A stretch of DNA of 9,818 nt, from the NCBI GenBank assembly GCA_005883085.1, contig VBAY01000057.1, forward strand, positions 1-9,818, read 5' to 3'. Position 1 is the stretch's first letter. Each line of letters starts with the position of its first letter. The notes under the pieces were generated by a model that was given only the letters and a program-made list of their open reading frames with translations, had not been told where the DNA came from and searched no databases. A program made the translations under genes and the position numbers. This document shows, piece by piece, positions 1 through 6,392 of the stretch. This DNA comes from Candidatus Bathyarchaeota archaeon. Lineage in GTDB: Archaea; Thermoproteota; Bathyarchaeia; 40CM-2-53-6.

Positions 1-312
1 GATAGAACACTCAACCTTCTCGTCATCCCAGTCGAGATAACCGCGCAACTACAGAATACAGCCTATTGGTACGGGTACCAGCCGATCTGGCAAGGAGCAT
101 ACGTCTTCAACATCACACCCGACAACGGTATCATCTTCAAGGGCGGAGTAACACAACTGCAGAACGGCCAACTACCAACATGGCAAGACAACAACCTCTT
201 CATCACCAGAACACTGTACATTGGAAACGTGCTATACACCATCTCGAACAACATGGTCCAAATGAACAGCCTCTCAGACCTGTCAGAACTAGGCTCAGTC
301 AGCCTCGCATAA
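1..312 (+). CDS. C-terminal end of a secreted beta-propeller domain protein (partial)
   Basis: The frame is open from base 1 to a TAA at 310-312, giving 103 residues with no start inside the window, so the 5' part lies upstream. The tail contains RTLYIGNVLYTISNN followed by a Leu-Ser/Asp/Glu-rich ending (SLSDLSELGSV). This closely resembles the terminal blade of the archaeal/bacterial 'secreted protein with C-terminal beta-propeller domain distantly related to WD-40' family (Beta_propel). An aromatic cluster (YWYGYQPIW, residues about 22-30) and many Asn, Gln and Thr residues fit an extracytoplasmic beta-rich protein. Members are usually several hundred residues long with an N-terminal signal or anchor, so most of this gene is missing. 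The precise role of the family is unknown. Open frames at 66-419 (plus) and 63-320 (minus) overlap it and are treated as shadows. The family call is from recognition of the C-terminal signature, not an alignment. Confidence 0.8.
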   Translation, partial: DRTLNLLVIPVEITAQLQNTAYWYGYQPIWQGAYVFNITPDNGIIFKGGVTQLQNGQLPTWQDNNLFITRTLYIGNVLYTISNNMVQMNSLSDLSELGSVSLA

Positions 313-343
313 CAGCACAAACGGACCCCCGGAAATCCCCTCG

Positions 344-358
344 TTTTTTCTTCTCTTT
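344..358 (+). terminator. T-rich transcription stop after the beta-propeller gene
   Basis: A run of six T (344-349) followed by another T/C-rich stretch lies about 32 bases after the beta-propeller stop codon, in the space between convergent genes. Archaeal RNA polymerase stops at such U-tracts without needing a hairpin. No stable stem is apparent in front of it. Confidence 0.5.
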
Positions 359-410
359 CGTCTTATCGAGACTGGACTCTCAAGCCCCCTGTCTGCACGA
401 CGCGTGCTGG

Positions 411-415
411 AAAAA
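411..415 (-). terminator. Oligo-T stop for the PPOX-class gene
   Basis: Five A on the plus strand (five T on the minus strand) lie about 20 bases beyond the PPOX-class stop codon. With the plus-strand T-run at 344-358 this makes a bidirectional stop region between two convergent genes. The tract is short, so support is modest. Confidence 0.35.
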
Positions 416-434
416 TTGAGGACGAGTTGAGCTG

Positions 435-779
435 TTAGATATTCCAGCTTCGTTTATTCACAGGCTTTATTCGAATGTAAGTTCCAGGACCCATGTACCC
501 AGTATGCTTGACGATGTCAGCTTTTCCTTGTAGCTTGATTCCCCGCGGAGCCCAAGGTTTCATCGTCTTCAGATCGTCAACAACGAACGAGGCTCTAGGA
601 TTCTCCAAGACGTTTTTGTATTTCATGGTGTTCGTGACGTCCCGGCCACTCACATAGATGTACTCACCGTCCGTGTCGAAGCTGACCGCAGCAACATCCG
701 GCCTTCCGGATTTGGACGAGGTCCCGATTCTAGCCAGTGGCTGAGATTTCAGGTAGGCCAATTCTTTCTCGGAGAACAA
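435..779 (-). CDS. PPOX-class flavin/F420-dependent oxidoreductase-like protein
   Basis: This 114-residue protein has the split-barrel fold signature of pyridoxamine-phosphate-oxidase-like proteins. It opens with FSEKELAYLKSQPLARIGT, then shows an AAVSFDTDG strand (about 30-38), a YKNVLENPRASFVVDD segment (54-69), PWAPRGIKLQGKAD (75-88) and the C-terminal IRIKPVNKRSWNI. This order matches the short 'PPOX class probable F420-dependent' subgroup typified by mycobacterial MSMEG_5819-like proteins. Such proteins bind FMN or F420 and reduce small molecules; the substrate here cannot be told. The start is TTG at 779-777. An in-frame TAA sits immediately upstream and no ATG or GTG precedes the conserved N-terminus, so a TTG start is forced. 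A weak AT-rich element (ctatat, 815-820) lies about 38 bases upstream and could be the TATA box. It has its own upstream gap of 164 bases and is probably monocistronic. Confidence 0.83.
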   Translation of the reverse strand: MFSEKELAYLKSQPLARIGTSSKSGRPDVAAVSFDTDGEYIYVSGRDVTNTMKYKNVLENPRASFVVDDLKTMKPWAPRGIKLQGKADIVKHTGYMGPGTYIRIKPVNKRSWNI

Positions 780-943
780 TTACTCACGACTCGTTCGCGG
801 AGATCCATCTCTGGACTATATCAGTTCTCTCCGCTTCGACTCGTCTAGTTGGAAGCGTGGGCAGAGATTTGCGGGTCAGAGACTGGATGGGCTCGATAAG
901 CTCCGCTGATTGACAATAGAAAAGGGGGTTGGTGAACGGGCGG

Positions 944-2755
944 TTAAAGTTCGCTGACTAGTGGGGTATTTCTCTTCGGCAGGAGTCCGCGTCCTCTCAC
1001 TTTGAACGTTGATGGGCTGCTGAATGGCAGCGTCTGCAGGAACTGCGGCTTCTGTCGTGCCCGTGTGACGGCTTCGAAGCCTGAGGCGAGCTTGATCAGT
1101 GTGGGTTCGCTGAAAGCGGTGCCCATGAAGGAGATGCCAACTGGGACCCCGAAGGTCATGCCTGCTGGGACGTTGATGATAGGATAGCCTACGATTGCGC
1201 ATGGCGATGAGGTTCCAAAGGTGAAATGGTCGCCATTGATTAGGTCGGTGGGCCATGCTGGGCTGTCGGTTCCGGCGATTAGTGCGTCAAGCTTGTTGTC
1301 TTTCAACAGCTGGTCGATTCCCTCCGTCGCTCCAATCTTCTGGTCAATGGCTAGCGAGTCGTTGTATGACAACCCGAGCGGTTGTATGGCGTTCGGGTCC
1401 GAGCTGAACAGATTGGCCAGGTCGAATATTTCCTGTGCGAAGAAGGGCATCTCTTGGTTGGCGTTGGCGTTGTTGAAGTCGATTAGGGCTTGAAGTGTTG
1501 GGCTTGCAATTGGCACGCCTGTCCGGGTCTTGAGATAGTTTGCTATGTCTATCTTGAAATCGAAGAGAAGCACCGTGAATTCCGCGAGACCGCTGTTGAT
1601 GTCTGAGAGGTGCGGGAAGGATACGGGGTCTACCAGGGTCGCTCCGGCACTTCCGATCGCGTTAACTGCTGAGTCGAAGATGGCGTCTGCATGTGGGCTG
1701 AACCCTTCGAAGTCCCGAATGACTCCTATTCTAGCGCGCTGGAGGCCGTTGGGATTCAAGAATGCATTATAGTCGTTTGGCAGATTAGGCCTCGGTTGGC
1801 CGAGCTTGCCGAGCGGGCTAGTGCTGGTAGCGGGATCGCGCGGGTCAGGGGTCCTCTGCACGATAGCTGTCAATACGGTTGCTGCGTCTGCAACTGTTCG
1901 AGCGTGGGGGCCAACGGTGTCCTGTGTGTGCGAGATGGGAATGACGCCGGCTCGGCTAACAAGGCCAACAGTTGGTTTGATACCCACGACTCCGTTAGCG
2001 TTCGCCGGGCAGACGATGCTGCCGTCAGTTTCAGTACCTATGGAAACGGTGGTCAGGTTTCCGGAAGTGGCTGCCCCGGATCCCGAACTGGAGCCACACG
2101 GGTTGCGGTCGACTGCGTAGGGGTTGTTGCACTGGCCGCCACGTCCAGACCAGCCGCTGGAGGAGAAGAACGAGCGGAAATTGGCCCACTCGCTCAAATT
2201 GGTTTTGCCTAAGATTATTGCGCCGGCGGCCCGAAGATGTGCGGCAATGGTTGAATCCTGTAGGGCGGGTGTTCCAACAAGCGCTAGCGAGCCTGCCGAG
2301 GTCTGCATTTGGTCGTGTGTGTCGATGTTATCCTTCAAGAGGATAGGTATACCATGGAGTATCCCCGGGAAGGGAGGGGCTTGTGCATCGAGCTGATGGG
2401 CTACTGTCAATGCGTCTGGGTTCACTTGAAGAAGTGAGTTGAGCCTCGGGCCGCTCTGGTCGAGACCACCAATCCGATTCTCGTACATGTTCACAACGGA
2501 GGCAGCGGTTAATGTTCCGGCCACATATTGTGCTTCAAGTTGCGCTATAGTGACCTCCTCGATGCCTGGGTTTGGCGGGTTCTGAGGTAGTAGAGTGGGT
2601 GTTGTCGCAGGTTGGAGGAATGGGATTTTTCCCAGTAAGCCGCCAGCTCCCGCGGCTACAGCTGCCACACCTGCACCGTACTTGAGAAAGTCTCGCCTTG
2701 AAACGCTTCTCCTCGTCGCTGTCTCGTGATCGCTATTTTCGGTTTCGTTGGTCAA
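944..2755 (-). CDS. Tat-exported amidase-signature hydrolase
   Basis: A 603-residue amidase of the amidase-signature (AS) superfamily, which hydrolyses carboxamides through a Ser-cisSer-Lys triad. The N-terminus has a twin-arginine signal, SRRDFLK at about 19-25, followed by a hydrophobic Ala/Gly stretch (26-41), so the protein is probably exported folded by the Tat pathway. There is no lipobox cysteine, and it may stay membrane-anchored. The triad is visible: Lys141 in HGIPILLKDNID, cis-Ser222 in CGSSSGSGAA, and nucleophile Ser246 in GTETDGS; the spacing resembles FAAH (142/217/241). The C-terminus keeps the usual PAGMTFGVPVGISFMG and SEPTLIKLASGFEAVTRA block. The length fits exported AS enzymes. 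The TTG start at 2755-2753 is supported by an AGGAGAG Shine-Dalgarno seven bases upstream, an in-frame TAG just before that, and the lack of any other start codon before the Tat motif. Substrate is unknown: peptide amides, aryl or fatty amides are all possible. Confidence 0.93.
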   Translation of the reverse strand: MTNETENSDHETATRRSVSRRDFLKYGAGVAAVAAGAGGLLGKIPFLQPATTPTLLPQNPPNPGIEEVTIAQLEAQYVAGTLTAASVVNMYENRIGGLDQSGPRLNSLLQVNPDALTVAHQLDAQAPPFPGILHGIPILLKDNIDTHDQMQTSAGSLALVGTPALQDSTIAAHLRAAGAIILGKTNLSEWANFRSFFSSSGWSGRGGQCNNPYAVDRNPCGSSSGSGAATSGNLTTVSIGTETDGSIVCPANANGVVGIKPTVGLVSRAGVIPISHTQDTVGPHARTVADAATVLTAIVQRTPDPRDPATSTSPLGKLGQPRPNLPNDYNAFLNPNGLQRARIGVIRDFEGFSPHADAIFDSAVNAIGSAGATLVDPVSFPHLSDINSGLAEFTVLLFDFKIDIANYLKTRTGVPIASPTLQALIDFNNANANQEMPFFAQEIFDLANLFSSDPNAIQPLGLSYNDSLAIDQKIGATEGIDQLLKDNKLDALIAGTDSPAWPTDLINGDHFTFGTSSPCAIVGYPIINVPAGMTFGVPVGISFMGTAFSEPTLIKLASGFEAVTRARQKPQFLQTLPFSSPSTFKVRGRGLLPKRNTPLVSEL

Positions 2756-2762
2756 TCTTCTA

Positions 2763-2769
2763 CTCTCCT
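2763..2769 (-). promoter_or_regulatory. Shine-Dalgarno of the amidase gene
   Basis: Read on the minus strand, AGGAGAG lies seven bases upstream of the TTG at 2755-2753. It overlaps an in-frame TAG, so it fixes the TTG as the start. Confidence 0.7.
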
Positions 2770-2804
2770 AGAAAGAAAGTAGAGGGGTAGTAACTTCGGG
2801 AAGA

Positions 2805-2812
2805 ATTTTTAA
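2805..2812 (-). promoter_or_regulatory. Putative TATA box of the amidase gene
   Basis: The minus strand reads TTAAAAAT about 50 bases upstream of the TTG start. A transcript starting roughly 25 bases downstream of it would carry a leader of about 25 bases that includes the Shine-Dalgarno. No transcription data are available; the call rests on position and AT content. Confidence 0.4.
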
Positions 2813-2955
2813 CAGTTTCGGGCGCTGTTCTGTACAAGGTCTTTAGAGCTAACTGTCGAGAAGTTGTAGGCTAAGTTCGGACATGACCTGGCGGGTCCAT
2901 CAGTATAAGCAACCAATGTTGTGAACCGTATCCGAGAGACATGCGGGTCCCGGAC

Positions 2956-3783
2956 TCATTTCTGGAACTCCGCCATGCTACTCTGCAAAGGGCCCGGTTC
3001 CCTTGACAACTCTTTCCAGTCGAGTTCGGCCAGTCCCGCGAGCCGTCGGAACTCGTTCACCGACCCTGGCCCGAAGCCGGCGAAGTGGTTGTTGAAGAAG
3101 ATGAAGCCCTGCTTGAACAGGTTAGACTTCTCTTCGAGAGCAGTGTACCACTTTCGCATGACTTCTCCCTGATCTCGTTGCTTTCCTCCAAAATTTGTGA
3201 TCGAACGGTCGCCCACCATCCGGAGATATGCTACATCAGACGTAGCCTCGGGCGGAGTTGAAGCGTATTGGTTCTCCGACCAAGCCAGGCTGACATTGCT
3301 CGACTCAAGCAGTTTGTAGATGTCGGGTTTGAACCATGACTTGTTGCGGAATTCGATCGCGTGAACGTACCTCTTATCAGTCTGTCCAAGAAACGTCTCC
3401 AGCGCTTCTTTGTCTTTCTTGTAGTTGAACGACGGCGGAAGCTGGATAACCAAGGCCCCAAGCTTCTCCCTCAACTCTGACATAGCCTTGTAAAACCGTT
3501 CAAGCTGTGCCTGACTGTCCCGCAGTTTCAGCTCGTGCGTAATTTTCTTCGGAAACTTCGCCGTGAAAAGAAACCCCTCAGGAGTGACCCGTTTCCAATT
3601 GGACACCATGAAGGGCGAAGGCGTCCGATAGTAGCTGGAATCGATCTCGACAGCGTCGAAGACCTGTGAATACATCCGAAGATAATCAGCAGGCTTCGCA
3701 TCCTTCGGATAGAAGGGGCCGACCCAGTCCTGATAGGACCAGCCGCTGCAACCGATCTTCAACTTCTTCGAATCAGCAGACAA
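2956..3783 (-). CDS. DUF72 (YecE-like) family protein
   Basis: A 275-residue member of the DUF72/COG1801 family, a TIM-barrel-like fold of unknown biochemical function that is widespread in bacteria and archaea. Seen in order: KIGCSGWSYQDWVGPFYP (9-26), VEIDSSYYRTP (45-55), FLFTAKFPKKITH (71-83), LVIQLPPSF (111-119), AIEFRNKSWF (142-151), AYLRMVGDR (185-193) and IFFNNHFAGFGPGSVNEF (228-245). These are the expected conserved blocks, and the length is normal, so the protein looks intact. The start is TTG at 3783-3781. An in-frame TGA lies three codons upstream and the only alternative is another TTG at residue 8; no ATG precedes the conserved first strand. There is no Shine-Dalgarno, but an AT-rich TATA-like element lies about 34 bases upstream, so the message is probably nearly leaderless. 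It lies 55 bases downstream of the KaiC-like gene on the same strand. Confidence 0.92.
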   Translation of the reverse strand: MSADSKKLKIGCSGWSYQDWVGPFYPKDAKPADYLRMYSQVFDAVEIDSSYYRTPSPFMVSNWKRVTPEGFLFTAKFPKKITHELKLRDSQAQLERFYKAMSELREKLGALVIQLPPSFNYKKDKEALETFLGQTDKRYVHAIEFRNKSWFKPDIYKLLESSNVSLAWSENQYASTPPEATSDVAYLRMVGDRSITNFGGKQRDQGEVMRKWYTALEEKSNLFKQGFIFFNNHFAGFGPGSVNEFRRLAGLAELDWKELSREPGPLQSSMAEFQK

Positions 3784-3813
3784 CGCGCTTCAACAAATAC
3801 TCTAGGTGGACTG

Positions 3814-3820
3814 TTAAAAG
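3814..3820 (-). promoter_or_regulatory. Putative TATA box of the DUF72 gene
   Basis: The minus strand reads CTTTTAA centred about 34 bases upstream of the TTG at 3783. This would place initiation within a few bases of the start codon. It suggests that DUF72 can be transcribed separately from the upstream KaiC-like gene. Confidence 0.4.
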
Positions 3821-3838
3821 ATTCTTGCCCGGCATTCT

Positions 3839-4699
3839 TCAAAACATTGGTGTGTTGGAGAATACGATTCCCTGCTGTGTTATCTGGTAGAAATATCCGC
3901 GTGACGGAGTCGGGTTGCGCCCGATTCTCAATACCTTCAGTGTGCCGCCCTTCAACAGGACCTCCCCCTGTCGTTTCCTCATCTCGATAACCCCGTCCGC
4001 TAGGTTCGCGGTAGCATTTTCCACATTCACGTCCACAACCTCTGTATGCAAGACCGAGATAGTCACCGCCCGCGCGATCTGTGTCGCGAAACGCATGACC
4101 TGAACGTACTGGTAGACGCGCCTCGCCTCTGCCAAAAGGAAAAATGGCGTGATGGAGTCCATCACGATCACTTTGGGTCCAACGCTCGGTTTCATCGCAA
4201 AGCTTCTCCCGTGGGCGAGGAGGTCTTGAAACCTCAATGTCTCATCCAAGATGTCCCCCGGGTCCATTTTGGGAAGCGACTCGGCTAGCTTCTGAGCCCC
4301 AAGCGAGAACATGTCGACAAACTCTAGACGCCCTTCCTCCTCGATCTTCGTTACAGCAATGTGATGATCCTCGAGTCCCAGCTTGACCACATCAGCCGGA
4401 TCATCTATGCAGTAGTAGAGAAGCTGGCACCCCTGACGAAGAAAGTTCGCCACTAGCTCACGGACGAGAGCGGACTTCCCGCTCCCTATCGGGCCCATCA
4501 GTGCAACGCTGGAGGGTCGAGGGATACCGCCTCCGCTGACCTTGTCGAGAATCGGGATGCCTGTTGGCTGCACCGCTTCTACTCTGTGATCCGCCGGGGA
4601 TGACTTCAACGGTCGCCGTTTTCCTTGTCCAGCAGACAAGCACTCTAGTTCGAAAGGGGCCATGTAACTTGAACCATTATCCGGAAGTGACAATATCAC
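3839..4699 (-). CDS. KaiC/RAD55-like RecA-superfamily ATPase
   Basis: A 286-residue single-domain RecA-fold ATPase of the KaiC-like group common in archaea. Visible blocks are PTGIPILDKVSGGGIPR (45-61), Walker A GPIGSGKS (69-76, Lys75), Walker B VIVMD (177-181, Asp181) and the C-terminal LRIGRNPTPSRGYFYQI stretch (257-273). The usual KaiC catalytic Glu-Glu pair after the second strand is replaced by Asp99-Asp100 (LLYYCIDDPADVV). Single-domain archaeal relatives are thought to act as ATP-dependent signalling or scaffold proteins; this one's partner is unknown. The start was set at GTG 4699-4697, which overlaps the PAP2 stop as GTGA and implies translational coupling. An ATG at residue 13 (4663-4661) is an alternative, and all catalytic motifs lie downstream of both. 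The first 40 residues are polar and have no recognised domain. Co-transcription with the PAP2 gene is likely. Confidence 0.88.
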   Translation of the reverse strand: MILSLPDNGSSYMAPFELECLSAGQGKRRPLKSSPADHRVEAVQPTGIPILDKVSGGGIPRPSSVALMGPIGSGKSALVRELVANFLRQGCQLLYYCIDDPADVVKLGLEDHHIAVTKIEEEGRLEFVDMFSLGAQKLAESLPKMDPGDILDETLRFQDLLAHGRSFAMKPSVGPKVIVMDSITPFFLLAEARRVYQYVQVMRFATQIARAVTISVLHTEVVDVNVENATANLADGVIEMRKRQGEVLLKGGTLKVLRIGRNPTPSRGYFYQITQQGIVFSNTPMF

Positions 4700-5346
4700 T
4701 TGTTAGACCGGAGTTTGGCCAAGCCCAGAACGAATGCTCCGCAGAAGACTCCTAGAAAAGCACCGCCGATAACATCACTCGGAAAGTGCAACCCCAGAAT
4801 AATCATCGAGACTCCGGTAGCGACCGCGAGAAGAATGAAGGGAATTCGCCAATCAGGATACCTGGACCATATCACTGTGGCGACTGTAAACGCGTTTGTC
4901 GTATGTCCTGAAGGGAATGCGGGATTGGTGGGGACTTCACCACGGGCCACTATTCCGAGCGAAGGCACCTGGAACGGTCTTGGAAGGTTGAAAACCGCTT
5001 TCAACCCGTCCGTCAGTGCCATTGCAGTCACTATCGCAACGGCGAATATCAGCGAGCTGGTCCATTCGTTGGGATCTTTGCGGAAGACGTAGAGCCAGAA
5101 GACAAGTGGGGCCCAGATGAGATCGCCCACCGTTGCTATCCCGTAGATGATGAGAAGGGAGGTGTCACTTGACGTGGAATTGTATAAAGCCGTGACAATG
5201 TTGCCGTCCGCAGAGGGCGCGACAACTCGTAGAACCAGCCACGCAAGTATGATTCCAATGACACAGGTCAGTGCGATGCGGGACGAGGTCGATAGGCTCT
5301 CGGCCCATGATGTCGTGTCGAGGCCCGATTTTCCGAGCAGAGACAT
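4696..5346 (-). CDS. PAP2-family membrane phosphatase
   Basis: A 216-residue integral membrane protein of the type 2 phosphatidic acid phosphatase superfamily, which dephosphorylates lipid phosphates or pyrophosphates such as polyprenyl diphosphate at the membrane face. The three motifs are present: Lys116-x6-Arg123-Pro124 (KAVFNLPRP), FPSGHT (144-149, His148), and S-x6-H-x3-D (Ser180, His187, Asp191). The arginine normally following the serine of motif 3 is Met181 here. About six hydrophobic segments are apparent, near 25-44, 62-88, 97-113, 150-160, 168-187 and 192-210. The start is ATG 5346-5344, with an AT-rich TATA element centred about 28 bases upstream and no Shine-Dalgarno, which fits a leaderless message. 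The stop overlaps the GTG of the KaiC-like gene. Substrate and the sidedness of the active site cannot be read from the sequence. Confidence 0.92.
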   Translation of the reverse strand: MSLLGKSGLDTTSWAESLSTSSRIALTCVIGIILAWLVLRVVAPSADGNIVTALYNSTSSDTSLLIIYGIATVGDLIWAPLVFWLYVFRKDPNEWTSSLIFAVAIVTAMALTDGLKAVFNLPRPFQVPSLGIVARGEVPTNPAFPSGHTTNAFTVATVIWSRYPDWRIPFILLAVATGVSMIILGLHFPSDVIGGAFLGVFCGAFVLGLAKLRSNK

Positions 5347-5370
5347 TTGACTGGAAGAACGAATTGGCGG

Positions 5371-5376
5371 TTATAA
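5371..5376 (-). promoter_or_regulatory. TATA box of the PAP2-KaiC-like pair
   Basis: TTATAA, within the AT-rich stretch TTATAATATT on the plus strand, is centred 28 bases upstream of the ATG at 5346. This is the spacing expected if transcription begins at or within a base or two of the start codon. TTATAA is its own reverse complement, so direction is inferred from gene position. Confidence 0.55.
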
Positions 5377-5398
5377 TATTCACGGCTACGGCGCTCAG

Positions 5399-5406
5399 TT
5401 TTATTA
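5399..5406 (+). promoter_or_regulatory. Putative TATA box of prs
   Basis: TTTTATTA is centred about 33 bases upstream of the prs ATG at 5435. There is no Shine-Dalgarno in front of the ATG, consistent with a very short leader. It lies 23 bases from the oppositely oriented PAP2 TATA box, so the two promoters share a compact divergent region. Confidence 0.5.
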
Positions 5407-5434
5407 GCATCGCATCGTCAGGTCTCGTTCTCCC

Positions 5435-6331
5435 ATGCTCATACTAGGCGGCTCCGCGAGTCAACCACTCGCAGAGAAGGTCGCGAAAGAACTCGGCCAG
5501 GAACCCGGCCACCTAGAGGTAAAGCGTTTTCCCGACGGCGAAAAATACCTTCGAATCTACAATGAGGTCAAAGACCAAGACGTCGTGGCAATTCAATCAC
5601 TTTATCGAACCCCTGACGAAAACCTCTTCGAACTTCTGTTGCTGAATGATACGCTCAGGGACCTCGGAGCCCGCTCCATTACAGCCGTAGCACCCTATCT
5701 CGCTTACGCAAGACAAGACTCACGTTTCTTTCCAGGAGAAGCAGTTAGCTCCGCATCCGTAGCCCGACTCCTCGAGTACGTTGGGACAACCTCGTTCCTA
5801 ACAATCGACTGTCACCTTCACAGACTCGGAGACGTCGCGAAAGTGTTCAAAATCCCTGCTCGCAACCTCACCGCGATGCATGAACTGGGAAAATACGCTC
5901 GAGAACACTTCAAACCACGCAACCCGATCGTAATCGGTCCTGACGAGGAAGCAGAGCAGTGGGCTAGTGTGGTGGCAAAAGAACTGGACACGGAGCATGT
6001 GGCGTTTCGTAAGGTACGAGTCCGAAAAGAGGGCATGACCTCGTCCAAGGTTGAGGTTGACGCTGGTGACATTGAGGTGAAAGGACGAGATGTGGTCTTC
6101 GCCGACGATATCATCAGCACAGGTGGAACTATCGCAGAAGCTGCTAAAGCCTGCAAGAAGGGAGGTGCGAATCGCATTTTTGTTGTCTGCACCCACCCTG
6201 TCCTCGCTGAGGGGGCGCTGAAACGGATCAAAGCCGCTGGGGTGCTGAAGGTGATCGGAACAGACACTTATCCCGGTCCAATCAGCAAGGTGACTGTCGC
6301 TCCAGTCATAGCTGCTGCATTGAAGAGCTAA
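5435..6331 (+). CDS. prs: Ribose-phosphate pyrophosphokinase (PRPP synthetase)
   Basis: A 298-residue enzyme that transfers pyrophosphate from ATP to ribose-5-phosphate to give PRPP, the precursor for purine, pyrimidine, histidine and tryptophan synthesis, in the cytosol. Visible motifs: KRFPDGEKYLRI (30-41), the ATP-binding YARQDSRFFPGEAVS segment (91-105), DCHLHR (125-130, the metal/ATP-binding region), the flexible-loop KVRVRKEG (193-200, with the conserved K-x-R), and the PRPP-binding loop DVVFADDIISTGGTI (219-233, acidic pair Asp224-Asp225). The end GTDTYPGPISKVTVAPVIA is also typical. The length and the lack of bacterial-type insertions fit the archaeal class. The ATG is directly supported by the MLILGGSAS start seen in relatives. 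A ribokinase-family gene follows after 61 bases on the same strand, a context that could supply ribose-5-phosphate. Confidence 0.96.
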   Translation: MLILGGSASQPLAEKVAKELGQEPGHLEVKRFPDGEKYLRIYNEVKDQDVVAIQSLYRTPDENLFELLLLNDTLRDLGARSITAVAPYLAYARQDSRFFPGEAVSSASVARLLEYVGTTSFLTIDCHLHRLGDVAKVFKIPARNLTAMHELGKYAREHFKPRNPIVIGPDEEAEQWASVVAKELDTEHVAFRKVRVRKEGMTSSKVEVDAGDIEVKGRDVVFADDIISTGGTIAEAAKACKKGGANRIFVVCTHPVLAEGALKRIKAAGVLKVIGTDTYPGPISKVTVAPVIAAALKS

Positions 6332-6377
6332 AAAGCGAATTTCAATTTCGAAGATGCAACGTTGACCGGTCTAATTC

Positions 6378-6382
6378 GGAGG
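6378..6382 (+). promoter_or_regulatory. Shine-Dalgarno of the PfkB-family kinase gene
   Basis: GGAGG lies ten bases upstream of the TTG at 6393-6395. It supports the non-ATG start and indicates leadered translation, as expected for a gene inside or downstream in a transcript with prs. Confidence 0.65.
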
Positions 6383-6392
6383 CAGGTTTAGT

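Noticed and set aside
66..419. Open frame of 117 codons on the plus strand
   Set aside because: It overlaps the beta-propeller C-terminus in another frame, has a low-complexity basic composition and runs through the T-rich terminator region.
1691..2212. 173-codon open frame antisense to the amidase, with a second at 1806-2120
   Set aside because: Both lie wholly opposite a well-supported amidase, including its catalytic Ser region, and have no recognisable motif; they follow from its codon bias.
2756..2955. Possible small gene or RNA in the 200-base gap between amidase and DUF72
   Set aside because: Only tiny frames (about 23 codons) and one weak five-base stem were seen; apart from the amidase promoter and ribosome site nothing is supported.
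5798..6267. Two long minus-strand open frames opposite prs
   Set aside because: They overlap conserved prs motifs and show no domain; shadows of a strongly conserved gene.
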